64,000 nt of DNA from Skeletonema tropicum (lineage: Eukaryota > Bacillariophyta > Thalassiosirophyceae > Thalassiosirales > Thalassiosiraceae): NCBI GenBank assembly GCA_037178625.1, contig CM074127.1, positions 4,898,001 to 4,962,000 of the forward strand, in the 5' to 3' direction. How positions within the stretch are numbered: position 1 is the first letter of the stretch; each line of letters starts with the position of its first letter. The notes below the pieces were generated by a model. It was not told the DNA's origin. It saw only the letters and a program-made list of their open reading frames with translations, and did no database searches. Shown here piece by piece: positions 21,928 through 34,400 of the stretch. A program made the translations under genes and the position numbers.

Positions 21928-22647
21928 TTAAAGTGCCCCACCATCACCAAACTTATCGATTAACTCATCTAACTTTGGTTGAATTTCCTTCCTTCCATCT
22001 TCCGTCAATCTATCGATGAACACCTTCCCATCTAAGTGATCATACTCGTGTTGAAAGATGCGTGCCTCCCACCCACGAAACTTCTTCTTGATCTTTTTAC
22101 CCTTCAAGTTCTGCGCTTCAACTTTAATCCACTTCGATCGCTCCACGTCCCCACCCATTTCTGGGAAAGATAAACATCCCTCCTGCTCCACATCAGATGC
22201 TTCCGAATATTCAACAATTTTGGGATTGACCATAATCACTTCCGACATCCACTTTTTAGCATCTCCGTGTTCATTGTAGACCATTAAGCGCTTGTTAATT
22301 CCCACTTGAGGAGCAGCCAATCCAACACCGTTTGTGGCGTACATTACCAAGAACATTTCCTTTGCAATTTTTGAAATTTCACACCCTGGACCAGTTAATT
22401 CCTCGTCTGAAATCTCTTCATTTGTTGCACGGAGGGAAGGATGAGGATACTTCAGCACACGAAGGTCAGTCCCCTCCACAACACCAGGGTCGACTTCCTC
22501 AGTTGTACTGAAGAGTTGAGAAGAAAACGATGATGACGGACGTGTTCTCCGTGTAGTTGAAGCCATCGTCGAAGGAACAGAAAAAGCTGAGACCAACGCA
22601 CGACGAGAAGAGGCTGCCACGGCGCAAAGGGCTATTGCTGAAGCCAT
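21928..22647 (-). CDS. def: Peptide deformylase, organellar (probably plastid)
   Basis: Removes the formyl group from N-terminal methionine of organelle-made proteins. All three active-site motifs are present: GVGLAAPQVG, EGCLSFPE (metal-binding Cys) and QHEYDHLDG (HExxH-type metal site). The ATG at 22647 gives MASAIALCAVAASSRRALVS and then AFSVPS, a signal-like segment with S-A-F, followed by a Ser/Thr/Arg-rich transit region, so the plastid is the likely site; an upstream in-frame ATG adds ten residues. It ends GDGGAL. Together with the recycling factor 5 kb away it serves plastid translation, though the two are not an operon. Confidence 0.93.
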   Translation of the reverse strand: MASAIALCAVAASSRRALVSAFSVPSTMASTTRRTRPSSSFSSQLFSTTEEVDPGVVEGTDLRVLKYPHPSLRATNEEISDEELTGPGCEISKIAKEMFLVMYATNGVGLAAPQVGINKRLMVYNEHGDAKKWMSEVIMVNPKIVEYSEASDVEQEGCLSFPEMGGDVERSKWIKVEAQNLKGKKIKKKFRGWEARIFQHEYDHLDGKVFIDRLTEDGRKEIQPKLDELIDKFGDGGAL

Positions 22648-23472
22648 TCGATTTGTGTAACTATTGGAGTAGGGCATTCTCTAGTAGTAGTGCGGCAACT
22701 AAACCACCTACCATGGAACAAAGCAAAGAATAAAGATAGAAAGCAATGCAAAATATGTATGGGAGAGTGGGTGGCCGGCGGGGCGCGCAATTTTCGAAAT
22801 TATAGTGCCAAACTAGCGGGACTTCAGTCCATAAGGCACCTCGTAAGCGATTTAGATGATTTTTTCCTGGTGTAATTCCTACGTAGGCCCCCAAGTAGGA
22901 ATTTTGGTGTTTCACTCACAAAACAACCATGATAAAAATGACTTTTACTACGGAGGCCAAAATCACAAACAGCGATATTCGTACCAAACCAATGGTACAA
23001 CCTTTTTGGTGATGATCATACGAGTGAGTCCAATGAAGGAACCACGCAAATATTTACTTTTTTCGCAGAGATACGCCCATTTAGATTTTGCTAGTAATTC
23101 TCTCTAACAATTTTGTCCAGTAGTTAGACGATTTTACTAGCAAATCTAGATGCCAATTTTGTGGAGCACATCTGAGATATGGAACCCAAACGTGCATTGC
23201 TCATCTCCTGAGATATAGAAGAATACGACTCTATCACTTGTTCCGCCATAAAAGCACTTGTGGCAGATTTGAGATTTTGGCCAAAGCTAGTAGGCTCTGC
23301 GGCGGCCATGGTCAAAAAATGTGCTCGAAACACCAAATTTCACGTCTGTCCGGATCTAATTCGCTTATTTAGCTGCCATAGTTTAGGTGATATGTAGTCC
23401 AAACTGAAACCGAATACCAGAGTCTTCAAGTCATGGACTGGACCTAAGTAGGTTCTTGCTCGTCTCCTTACA
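22648..23472. other. Non-coding region before the gap, with an inverted repeat
   Basis: No gene is supported. TAGATTTTGCTAGTAA-like sequence at 23082-23096 is mirrored by TTACTAGCAAATCTA at 23134-23148 (one-base difference), forming a possible stem with a 37-base loop. The sequence GAGATAT occurs twice nearby. It may be a remnant of a mobile element, but no transposase or terminal duplication is seen. Confidence 0.35.
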
Positions 23473-23972
23473 NNNNNNNNNNNNNNNNNNNNNNNNNNNN
23501 NNNNNNNNNNNNNNNNNNNNNNNNNNNNNNNNNNNNNNNNNNNNNNNNNNNNNNNNNNNNNNNNNNNNNNNNNNNNNNNNNNNNNNNNNNNNNNNNNNNN
23601 NNNNNNNNNNNNNNNNNNNNNNNNNNNNNNNNNNNNNNNNNNNNNNNNNNNNNNNNNNNNNNNNNNNNNNNNNNNNNNNNNNNNNNNNNNNNNNNNNNNN
23701 NNNNNNNNNNNNNNNNNNNNNNNNNNNNNNNNNNNNNNNNNNNNNNNNNNNNNNNNNNNNNNNNNNNNNNNNNNNNNNNNNNNNNNNNNNNNNNNNNNNN
23801 NNNNNNNNNNNNNNNNNNNNNNNNNNNNNNNNNNNNNNNNNNNNNNNNNNNNNNNNNNNNNNNNNNNNNNNNNNNNNNNNNNNNNNNNNNNNNNNNNNNN
23901 NNNNNNNNNNNNNNNNNNNNNNNNNNNNNNNNNNNNNNNNNNNNNNNNNNNNNNNNNNNNNNNNNNNNNNNN
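23473..23972. other. Assembly gap of exactly 500 N
   Basis: A run of 500 undetermined bases, a round number that suggests a scaffold gap of unknown true size. It lies 460 bases before the satellite array, so more repeat or a hidden gene may be missing here. Confidence 0.99.
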
Positions 23973-24031
23973 CTCAATGGATACTAGTCGCTGGGTTCAT
24001 TTTATTTGTTGCTATAGATTCGCTTAACTAA
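23973..24031 (+). CDS. Possible C-terminal end of a membrane protein interrupted by the gap
   Basis: Directly after the gap an open frame reads QWILVAGFILFVAIDSLN and stops at 24031. The hydrophobic composition could be a final membrane helix, but eighteen residues are too few to be sure, and chance is quite possible. Confidence 0.15.
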
Positions 24032-24073
24032 CTACTACGATCGTCAAACCACACTAGCATTGAGTGCTTGGTT

Positions 24074-24150
24074 AGACGGTGCGAATCACAAAAGGAATGA
24101 GCATTGTCGTCTACACAATCCTTGGGAAAAGGGGAAGATTCACACCGTCT
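24074..24150. repeat. Inverted repeat AGACGGTG(C/T)GAATC
   Basis: AGACGGTGCGAATC (24074-24087) and its near-perfect reverse complement GATTCACACCGTCT (24137-24150) are separated by 49 bases; 13 of 14 positions pair. This could be a hairpin RNA, a small element with terminal repeats or chance. Confidence 0.45.
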
Positions 24151-24239
24151 TCAGTCGTCTGTCCATCACCACAACGCGATAAGTTAATTAGATAGTCATT
24201 TCTTCAATTGAATATGTATCGGCAAAAATATTATCTCTA

Positions 24240-24431
24240 CTCAGATGGAGCGAACTTAACAGCGAACATTCAGCTGAATATCATTTGGAGCAGGCCAGCA
24301 GCACCATATTCTATCATACCATTACTCAAATATCTATAATATCCGGAAAAGCTTGTGATGGACAAGTATTATTTATATTAATGATAACAAAGCGCATTAC
24401 CACACCACAAACAACTAGCATCCAAAGAAAA
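24240..24431 (+). repeat. Decayed left edge of the satellite array
   Basis: GGAGCAGGCCAGCAGCACCA near 24283 followed by TATTCTATC corresponds to the GGCTGGCCAGCAGCATCACC part of a unit but is strongly diverged. The variant CAGCAGCACCATATT is also found in the decayed unit beyond the right edge (near 35720) and not in the core. Confidence 0.5.
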
Positions 24432-27400
24432 GATGTTACAACCTCGTACCTGATGTGAGAGGTCCAGTGTGGGCTGGCCAGCAGCATCACCACATTCTAC
24501 CAAATCGTATCTATCGCCGTCAGTATGGGCAGGAGCCGCTTCTAGTGGCCCATTCTAGTCGGCGGTGATACTAGACAAGCTCATTGGTACCGCTCAGACG
24601 ACTAACGTCCGTAGAAGCGATGCTGCAACCTCGTACCTGATGTGAGAGGTCCAGTGTGGGCTGGCCGGCAGCATCACTCTATACCAAATCGTGTCTATCG
24701 CCGTCAGTATGGGCAGGAGCCGCTTCTAGTGGCCCATTCTAGTCGGCGGTGATACTAGACAAGCTCATTGGTACCGCTCAGACGACTAGCGTCCGTAGAA
24801 GCGATGCTGCAACCTCGTACCTGATGTGAGAGGTCCAGTGTGGGCTGGCCGGCAGCATCACTCTGAACCAAATCGTATCTATCGCCGTCAGTATGGGCAG
24901 GAGCCGCTTCTAGTGGCCCATTCTAGTCGGCGGTGATACTAGACAAGCTCATTGGTACCTCTCAGACGACTAGCGTCCGTAAAAGCGATGCTGCAACCTC
25001 GAACCTGATGTGAGAGGTCCAGTGTGGGCTGAACGTGAACGGCATCAACACATTCTACCAAATCGTATCTATCGCCGTCAGTATGGGCAGGAGCCGCTTC
25101 AAGTGGCCCATTCTAGTCGGCGGTGATACTAGACAAGCTCATTGGTACCGCTCAGACGACTAGCGTCCGTAGAAGCGATGCTGCAACCTCGTACCTGATG
25201 TGAGAGGTCCAGTGTGGGCTGGCCGGCAGCATCACTCTGAACGAAATCGTGTCTATCGCCGTCAGTATGGGCAGGAGCCGCTTCTAGTGGCCCATTCTAG
25301 TCGGCGGTGATACTAGACAAGCTCATTGGTACCGCTCAGACGACTAGCGTCCGTAGAAGCGATGCTGCAACCTCGTACCTGATGTGAGAGGTCCAGTGTG
25401 GGCTGGCCAGCAGCATCACTCTGAACCAAATCGTATCTATCGCCGTCAGTATGGGCAGGAGCCGCTTCTAGTGGCCCATTCTAGTCGGCGGTGATACTAG
25501 ACAAGCTCATTGGTACCGCTCAGACGACTAGCGTCCGTAGAAGCGATGCTGCAACCTCGAACCTGACGTGAAAGGTCCAGTGTGGGCTGGCCGGCAGCAT
25601 CACCACATTCTACCAAATCGTATCTATCGCCGTCAGTATGGGCAGGAGCCGCTTCAAGTGGCCCATTCTAGTCGGCGGTGATACTAGACAAGCTCATTGG
25701 TACCGCTCAGACGACTAGCGTCCGTAGAAGCGATGCTGCAACCTCGTACCTGATGTGAGAGGTCAGTGTGGGCTGGCCGGCAGCATCACTCTGAACCGAA
25801 TCGTATCTATCGCCGTCAGTATGGGCAGGAGCCGCTTCTAGTGGCCCATTCTAGTCGGCGGTGATACTAGACAAGCTCATTGGTACCGCTCAGACGACTA
25901 GCGTCCGTAGAAGCGATGCTGCAACCTCGTACCTGATGTGAGAGGTCCAGTGTGGGCTTGCCGGCAGCATCACTCTGAACCAAATCGTATCTATCGCCGT
26001 CAGTATGGGCAGGAGCCGCTTCAAGTGGCCCATTCTAGTCGGCGGTGATACTAGACAAGCTCATTGGTACCGCTCAGACGACTAGCGTCCGTAGAAGCGA
26101 TGCTGCAACCTCGTACCTGATGTGAGAGGTCCAGTGTGGGCTGGCCGGCAGCATCACTCTGAACCAAATCGTATCTATCGCCGTCAGTATGGGCAGGAGC
26201 CGCTTCTAGTGGCCCATTCTAGTCGGCGGTGATACTAGACAAGCTCATTGGTACCGCTCAGACGACTAGCGTCCGTAGAAGCGATGCTGCAACCTCGTAC
26301 CTGATGTGAGAGGTCCAGTGTGGGCTGGCCGACAGCATCACTCTGTTTAAAATCGTATCTATCGCCGTCAGTATGGGCAGGAGCCGCTTCTAGTGGCCCA
26401 TTCTAGTCGGCGGTGATACTAGACAAGCTCATTGGTACCTCTCAGACGACTAGCGTCCGTAAAAGCGATGCTGCAACCTCGAACCTGACGTGAGAGGTCC
26501 AGTGTGGGCTGAACGTGAACGGCATCAACACATTCTACCAAATCGTATCTATCGCCGTCAGTATGGGCAGGAGCCGCTTCAAGTGGCCCATTCTAGTCGG
26601 CGGTGATACTAGACAAGCTCATTGGTACCGCTCAGACGACTAGCGTCCGTAGAAGCGATGCTGCAACCTCGTACCTGATGTGAGAGGTCCAGTGTGGGCT
26701 GGCCGGCAGCATCACTCTGAACCAAATCGTATCTATCGCCGTCAGTATGGGCAGGAGCCGCTTCTAGTGGCCCATTCTAGTCGGCGGTGATACTAGACAA
26801 GCTCATTGGTACCGCTCAGACGACTAGCGTCCGTAGAAGCGATGCTGCAACCTCGTACCTGATGTGAGAGGTCCAGTGTGGGTGTGGGCTGGCCGACAGC
26901 ATCACTCTGTTTAAAATCGTATCTATCGCCGTCAGTATGGGCAGGAGCCGCTTCTAGTGGCCCATTCTAGTCGGCGGTGATACTAGACAAGCTCATTGGT
27001 ACCTCTCAGACGACTAGCGTCCGTAAAAGCGATGCTGCAACCTCGAACCTGACGTGAGAGGTCCAGTGTGGGCTGAACGTGAACGGCATCAACACATTCT
27101 ACCAAATCGTATCTATCGCCGTCAGTATGGGCAGGAGCCGCTTCAAGTGGCCCATTCTAGTCGGCGGTGATACTAGACAAGCTCATTGGTACCGCTCAGA
27201 CGACTAGCGTCCGTAGAAGCGATGCTGCAACCTCGTACCTGATGTGAGAGGTCCAGTGTGGGCTGGCCGGCAGCATCACTCTGAACCAAATCGTATCTAT
27301 CGCCGTCAGTATGGGCAGGAGCCGCTTCTAGTGGCCCATTCTAGTCGGCGGTGATACTAGACAAGCTCATTGGTACCGCTCAGACGACTAGCGTCCGTAG

Positions 27401-29930
27401 AAGCGATGCTGCAACCTCGTACCTGATGTGAGAGGTCAGTGTGGGCTGGCCGGCAGCATCACTCTGAACCGAATCGTATCTATCGCCGTCAGTATGGGCA
27501 GGAGCCGCTTCTAGTGGCCCATTCTAGTCGGCGGTGATACTAGACAAGCTCATTGGTACCGCTCAGACGACTAGCGTCCGTAGAAGCGATGCTGCAACCT
27601 CGTACCTGATGTGAGAGGTCCAGTGTGGGCTTGCCGGCAGCATCACTCTGAACCAAATCGTATCTATCGCCGTCAGTATGGGCAGGAGCCGCTTCAAGTG
27701 GCCCATTCTAGTCGGCGGTGATACTAGACAAGCTCATTGGTACCGCTCAGACGACTAGCGTCCGTAGAAGCGATGCTGCAACCTCGTACCTGATGTGAGA
27801 GGTCCAGTGTGGGCTGGCCGGCAGCATCACTCTGAACCAAATCGTATCTATCGCCGTCAGTATGGGCAGGAGCCGCTTCTAGTGGCCCATTCTAGTCGGC
27901 GGTGATACTAGACAAGCTCATTGGTACCGCTCAGACGACTAGCGTCCGTAGAAGCGATGCTGCAACCTCGTACCTGATGTGAGAGGTCCAGTGTGGGCTG
28001 GCCGGCAGCATCACTCTGTTTAAAATCGTATCTATCGCCGTCAGTATGGGCAGGAGCCGCTTCTAGTGGCCCATTCTAGTCGGCGGTGATACTAGACAAG
28101 CTCATTGGTACCTCTCAGACGACTAGCGTCCGTAAAAGCGATGCTGCAACCTCGAACCTGACGTGAGAGGTCCAGTGTGGGCTGAACGTGAACGGCATCA
28201 ACACATTCTACCAAATCGTATCTATCGCCGTCAGTATGGGCAGGAGCCGCTTCTAGTGGCCCATTCTAGTCGGCGGTGATACTAGACAAGCTCATTGGTA
28301 CCGCTCAGACGACTAGCGTCCGTAGAAGCGATGCTGCAACCTCGTACCTGATGTGAGAGGTCCAGTGTGGGCTGGCCGGCAGCATCACTCTGAACCAAAT
28401 CGTATCTATCGCCGTCAGTATGGGCAGGAGCCGCTTCTAGTGGCCCATTCTAGTCGGCGGTGATACTAGACAAGCTCATTGGTACCGCTCAGACGACTAG
28501 CGTCCGTAGAAGCGATGCTGCAACCTCGTACCTGATGTGAGAGGTCAGTGTGGGCTGGCCGGCAGCATCACTCTGAACCAAATCGTATCTATCGCCGTCA
28601 GTATGGGCAGGAGCCGCTTCTAGTGGCCCATTCTAGTCGGCGGTGATACTAGACAAGCTCATTGGTACCGCTCAGACGACTAGCGTCCGTAGAAGCGATG
28701 CTGCAACCTCGTACCTGATGTGAGAGGTCCAGTGTGGGCTGGCCGGCAGCATCACTCTGAACCAAATCGTATCTATCGCCGTCAGTATGGGCAGGAGCCG
28801 CTTCTAGTGGCCCATTCTAGTCGGCGGTGATACTAGACAAGCTCATTGGTACCGCTCAGACGACTAGCGTCCGTAGAAGCGATGCTGCAACCTCGAACCT
28901 GACGTGAAAGGTCCAGTGTGGGCTGGCCGGCAGCATCACCACATTCTACCAAATCGTATCTATCGCCGTCAGTATGGGCAGGAGCCGCTTCTAGTGGCCC
29001 ATTCTAGTCGGCGGTGATACTAGACAAGCTCATTGGTACCGCTCAGACGACTAGCGTCCGTAGAAGCGATGCTGCAACCTCGTACCTGATGTGAGAGGTC
29101 AGTGTGGGCTGGCCGGCAGCATCACTCTGAACCAAATCGTATCTATCGCCGTCAGTATGGGCAGGAGCCGCTTCTAGTGGCCCATTCTAGTCGGCGGTGA
29201 TACTAGACAAGCTCATTGGTACCGCTCAGACGACTAGCGTCCGTAGAAGCGATGCTGCAACCTCGTACCTGATGTGAGAGGTCCAGTGTGGGCTTGCCGG
29301 CAGCATCACTCTGAACCAAATCGTATCTATCGCCGTCAGTATGGGCAGGAGCCGCTTCAAGTGGCCCATTCTAGTCGGCGGTGATACTAGACAAGCTCAT
29401 TGGTACCGCTCAGACGACTAGCGTCCGTAGAAGCGATGCTGCAACCTCGTACCTGATGTGAGAGGTCCAGTGTGGGCTGGCCGGCAGCATCACTCTGAAC
29501 CAAATCGTATCTATCGCCGTCAGTATGGGCCGGAGCCGCTTCTAGTGGCCCATTCTAGTCGGCGGTGATACTAGACAAGCTCATTGGTACCGCTCAGACG
29601 ACTAGCGTCCGTAGAAGCGATGCTGCAACCTCGAACCTGACGTGAGAGGTCCAGTGTGGGCTGGCCAGCAGCATCACCACATTCTACCAAATCGTATCTA
29701 TCGCCGTCAGTATGGGCAGGAGCCGCTTCTAGTGGCCCATTCTAGTCGGCGGTGATACTAGACAAGCTCATTGGTACCGCTCAGACGACTAGCGTCCGTA
29801 GAAGCGATGCTGCAACCTCGTACCTGATGTGAGAGGTCCAGTGTGGGCTGGCCGGCAGCATCACCACACTCTGAACGAAATCGTGTCTATCGCCGTCAGT
29901 ATGGGCAGGAGCCGCTTCTAGTGGCCCATT

Positions 29931-30346
29931 GGAGACAGCTGACTGTAGATAAGGTAGAGTTATTGCTTGCCGTAGACGTTGATTTTGAAGTCGGTTTCAT
30001 TTTTCCTTTTTGTGAAGGTAGTATGTGTAGCTTTTGGGAGACTCATTATTTGTCTTTTCTCTAACAGTAATCGTAGAACAATGTGTTTCGGTGCTGATAA
30101 TTATCAATGACCAGGTTAGCTGAATTCAGTAAAAGAGATGACTATATTGATATTCTAAAATGACATTAATAATTGAATTGATTGCGAATTGATTATATGA
30201 AATGTGAGAACTACTGCTTGTCTTCATCATGCGTTGAAGGAGATGTTTCCGTTGAGGATGTGGATCTGGCCACGAACGACTTCTATCTACATAAGGAGGT
30301 CGATATATAAAAACTCTACTATGCCAGTACCTACTGTACCTAGGCA
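29931..30346. repeat. 416-base block replacing part of a satellite unit, copy 1
   Basis: The unit stops after GTGGCCCATT and resumes at ATGCTGCAACC. The usual roughly 64 bases between are replaced by 416 AT-rich bases unlike the satellite (start GGAGACAGCTGACTGTAG, end TACCTAGGCA). No transposase, long open frame or target duplication is seen. Confidence 0.85.
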
Positions 30347-31034
30347 ATGCTGCAACCTCGTACCTGATGTGAGAGGTCCAGTGTGGGCTGGCCGGCAGCA
30401 TCACCACATTCTACCAAATCGTGTCTATCGCCGTCAGTATGGGCAGGAGCCGCTTCTAGTGGCCCATTCTAGTCGGCGGTGATACTAGACAAGCTCATTG
30501 GTACCGCTCAGACGACTAGCGTCCGTAGAAGCGATGCTGCAACCTCGTACCTGATGTGAGAGGTCCAGTGTGGGCTGGCCGGCAGCATCACTCTGAACCA
30601 AATCGTATCTATCGCCGTCAGTATGGGCCGGAGCCGCTTCTAGTGGCCCATTCTAGTCGGCGGTGATACTAGACAAGCTCATTGGTACCGCTCAGACGAC
30701 TAGCGTCCGTAGAAGCGATGCTGCAACCTCGAACCTGACGTGAGAGGTCCAGTGTGGGCTGGCCAGCAGCATCACCACATTCTACCAAATCGTATCTATC
30801 GCCGTCAGTATGGGCAGGAGCCGCTTCTAGTGGCCCATTCTAGTCGGCGGTGATACTAGACAAGCTCATTGGTACCGCTCAGACGACTAGCGTCCGTAGA
30901 AGCGATGCTGCAACCTCGTACCTGATGTGAGAGGTCCAGTGTGGGCTGGCCGGCAGCATCACCACACTCTGAACGAAATCGTGTCTATCGCCGTCAGTAT
31001 GGGCAGGAGCAGGAGCCGCTTCTAGTGGCCCATT

Positions 31035-31450
31035 GGAGACAGCTGACTGTAGATAAGGTAGAGTTATTGCTTGCCGTAGACGTTGATTTTGAAGTCGGTT
31101 TCATTTTTCCTTTTTGTGAAGGTAGTATGTGTAGCTTTTGGGAGACTCATTATTTGTCTTTTCTCTAACAGTAATCGTAGAACAATGTGTTTCGGTGCTG
31201 ATAATTATCAATGACCAGGTTAGCTGAATTCAGTAAAAGAGATGACTATATTGATATTCTAAAATGACATTAATAATTGAATTGATTGCGAATTGATTAT
31301 ATGAAATGTGAGAACTACTGCTTGTCTTCATCATGCGTTGAAGGAGATGTTTCCGTTGAGGATGTGGATCTGGCCACGAACGACTTCTATCTACATAAGG
31401 AGGTCGATATATAAAAACTCTACTATGCCAGTACCTACTGTACCTAGGCA
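31035..31450. repeat. 416-base block replacing part of a satellite unit, copy 2
   Basis: Appears identical to 29931-30346 and lies exactly 1104 bases (6 x 184) downstream, within a larger duplicated segment. Only an extra AGGAGC in the satellite sequence just before it distinguishes the two copies, so the duplication is recent. Confidence 0.85.
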
Positions 31451-34400
31451 ATGCTGCAACCTCGTACCTGATGTGAGAGGTCCAGTGTGGGCTGGCCGGC
31501 AGCATCACCACATTCTACCAAATCGTGTCTATCGCCGTCAGTATGGGCAGGAGCCGCTTCTAGTGGCCCATTCTAGTCGGCGGTGATACTAGACAAGCTC
31601 ATTGGTACCGCTCAGACGACTAGCGTCCGTAGAAGCGATGCTGCAACCTCGTACCTGATGTGAGAGGTCCAGTGTGGGCTGGCCGGCAGCATCACCACAC
31701 TCTGAACGAAATCGTGTCTATCGCCGTCAGTATGGGCAGGAGCCGCTTCTAGTGGCCCATTCTAGTCGGCGGTGATACTAGACAAGCTCATTGGTACCGC
31801 TCAGACGACTAGCGTCCGTAAAAGCGTTGCTGTAACCTCATACCTGATGTGAGAGGTCCAGTGTGGGCTGGCCAGCAGCATCACCACATTCTACCAAATC
31901 GTATCTATCGCCGTCAGTATGGGCAGGAGCCGCTTCTAGTGGCCCATTCTAGTCGGCGGTGATACTAGACAAGCTTATTGGTACCGCTCAGACGACTAGC
32001 GTCCGTAGAAGCGATGCTGCAACCTCGTACCTGATGTGAGAGGTCCAGTGTGGGCTGGCCGGCAGCATCAACACATTCTACCAAATCGTATCTATCGCCG
32101 TCAGTATGGGCAGGAGCCGCTTCTAGTGGCCCATTCTAGTCGGCGGTGATACTAGACAAGCTCATTGGTACCGCTCAGACGACTAGCGTCCGTAGAAGCG
32201 ATGCTGCAACCTCGTACCTGATGTGAGAGGTCCAGTGTGGGCTGGCCGGCAGCATCACCACACTCTGAACGAAATCGTGTCTATCGCCGTCAGTATGGGC
32301 AGGAGCCGCTTCTAGTGGCCCATTCTAGTCGGCGGTGATACTAGACAAGCTCATTGGTACCGCTCAGACGACTAGCGTCCGTAGAAGCGATGCTGCAACC
32401 TCGTACCTGATGTGAGAGGTCCAGTGTGGGCTGGCCGGCAGCATCACCACATTCTACCAAATCGTATCTATCGCCGTCAGTATGGGCAGGAGCCGCTTCT
32501 AGTGGCCCATTCTAGTCGGCGGTGATACTAGACAAGCTCATTGGTACCGCTCAGACGACTAGCGTCCGTAGAAGCGATGCTGCAACCTCGTACCTGATGT
32601 GAGAGGTCCAGTGTGGGCTGGCCGGCAGCATCACTCTGAACCGAATCGTATCTATCGCCGTCAGTATGGGCAGGAGCCGCTTCTAGTGGCCCATTCTAGT
32701 CGGCGGTGATACTAGACAAGCTCATTGGTACCGCTCAGACGACTAGCGTCCGTAAAAGCGTTGCTGTAACCTCATACCTGATGTGAGAGGTCCAGTGTGG
32801 GCTGGCCAGCAGCATCACCACATTCTACCAAATCGTATCTATCGCCGTCAGTATGGGCAGGAGCCGCTTCTAGTGGCCCATTCTAGTCGGCGGTGATACT
32901 AGACAAGCTCATTGGTACCGCTCAGACGACTAGCGTCCGTAGAAGCGATGCTGCAACCTCGTACCTGATGTGAGAGGTCCAGTGTGGGCTGGCCGGCAGC
33001 ATCACCACATTCTATCAAATCGTGTCTATCGCCGTCAGTATGGGCAGGAGCCGCTTCTAGTGGCCCATTCTAGTCGGCGGTGATACTAGACAAGCTCATT
33101 GGTACCGCTCAGACGACTAGCGTCCGTAGAAGCGATGCTGCAACCTCGTACCTGATGTGAGAGGTCCAGTGTGGGCTGGCCGGCAGCATCACCACACTCT
33201 GAACGAAATCGTGTCTATCGCCGTCAGTATGGGCAGGAGCCGCTTCTAGTGGCCCATTCTAGTCGGCGGTGATACTAGACAAGCTCATTGGTACCGCTCA
33301 GACGACTAGCGTCCGTAGAAGCGATGCTGCAACCTCGTACCTGATGTGAGAGGTCCAGTGTGGGCTGGCCGGCAGCATCACCACATTCTACCAAATCGTA
33401 TCTATCGCCGTCAGTATGGGCAGGAGCCGCTTCTAGTGGCCCATTCTAGTCGGCGGTGATACTAGACAAGCTCATTGGTACCGCTCAGACGACTAGCGTC
33501 CGTAGAAGCGATGCTGCAACCTCGTACCTGATGTGAGAGGTCCAGTGTGGGCTGGCCGGCAGCATCACCACACTCTGAACGAAATCGTGTCTATCGCCGT
33601 CAGTATGGGCAGGAGCCGCTTCTAGTGGCCCATTCTAGTCGGCGGTGATACTAGACAAGCTCATTGGTACCGCTCAGACGACTAGCGTCCGTAGAAGCGA
33701 TGCTGCAACCTCGTACCTGATGTGAGAGGTCCAGTGTGGGCTGGCCGGCAGCATCACCACATTCTACCAAATCGTATCTATCGCCGTCAGTATGGGCAGG
33801 AGCCGCTTCTAGTGGCCCATTCTAGTCGGCGGTGATACTAGACAAGCTCATTGGTACCGCTCAGACGACTAGCGTCCGTAGAAGCGATGCTGCAACCTCG
33901 TACCTGATGTGAGAGGTCCAGTGTGGGCTGGCCGGCAGCATCACCACACTCTACCAAATCGTATCTATCGCCGTCAGTATGGGCAGGAGCCGCTTCTAGT
34001 GGCCCATTCTAGTCGGCGGTGATACTAGACAAGCTCATTGGTACCGCTCAGACGACTAGCGTCCGTAGAAGCGATGCTGCAACCTCGTACCTGATGTGAG
34101 AGGTCCAGTGTGGGCTGGCCGGCAGCATCACCACACTCTGAACGAAATCGTGTCTATCGCCGTCAGTATGGGCAGGAGCCGCTTCTAGTGGCCCATTCTA
34201 GTCGGCGGTGATACTAGACAAGCTCATTGGTACCGCTCAGACGACTAGCGTCCGTAGAAGCGATGCTGCAACCTCGTACCTGATGTGAGAGGTCCAGTGT
34301 GGGCTGGCCGGCAGCATCACCACATTCTACCAAATCGTATCTATCGCCGTCAGTATGGGCAGGAGCCGCTTCTAGTGGCCCATTCTAGTCGGCGGTGATA

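Noticed and set aside
22648..23472. A mobile element before the gap
   Set aside because: Only one short inverted repeat is present; no transposase, long terminal repeat or target duplication could be found.
29843..31586. Open frames of 73-93 residues within the array
   Set aside because: They are repeat or insert sequence, duplicated with it, and have no protein-like composition or start context.
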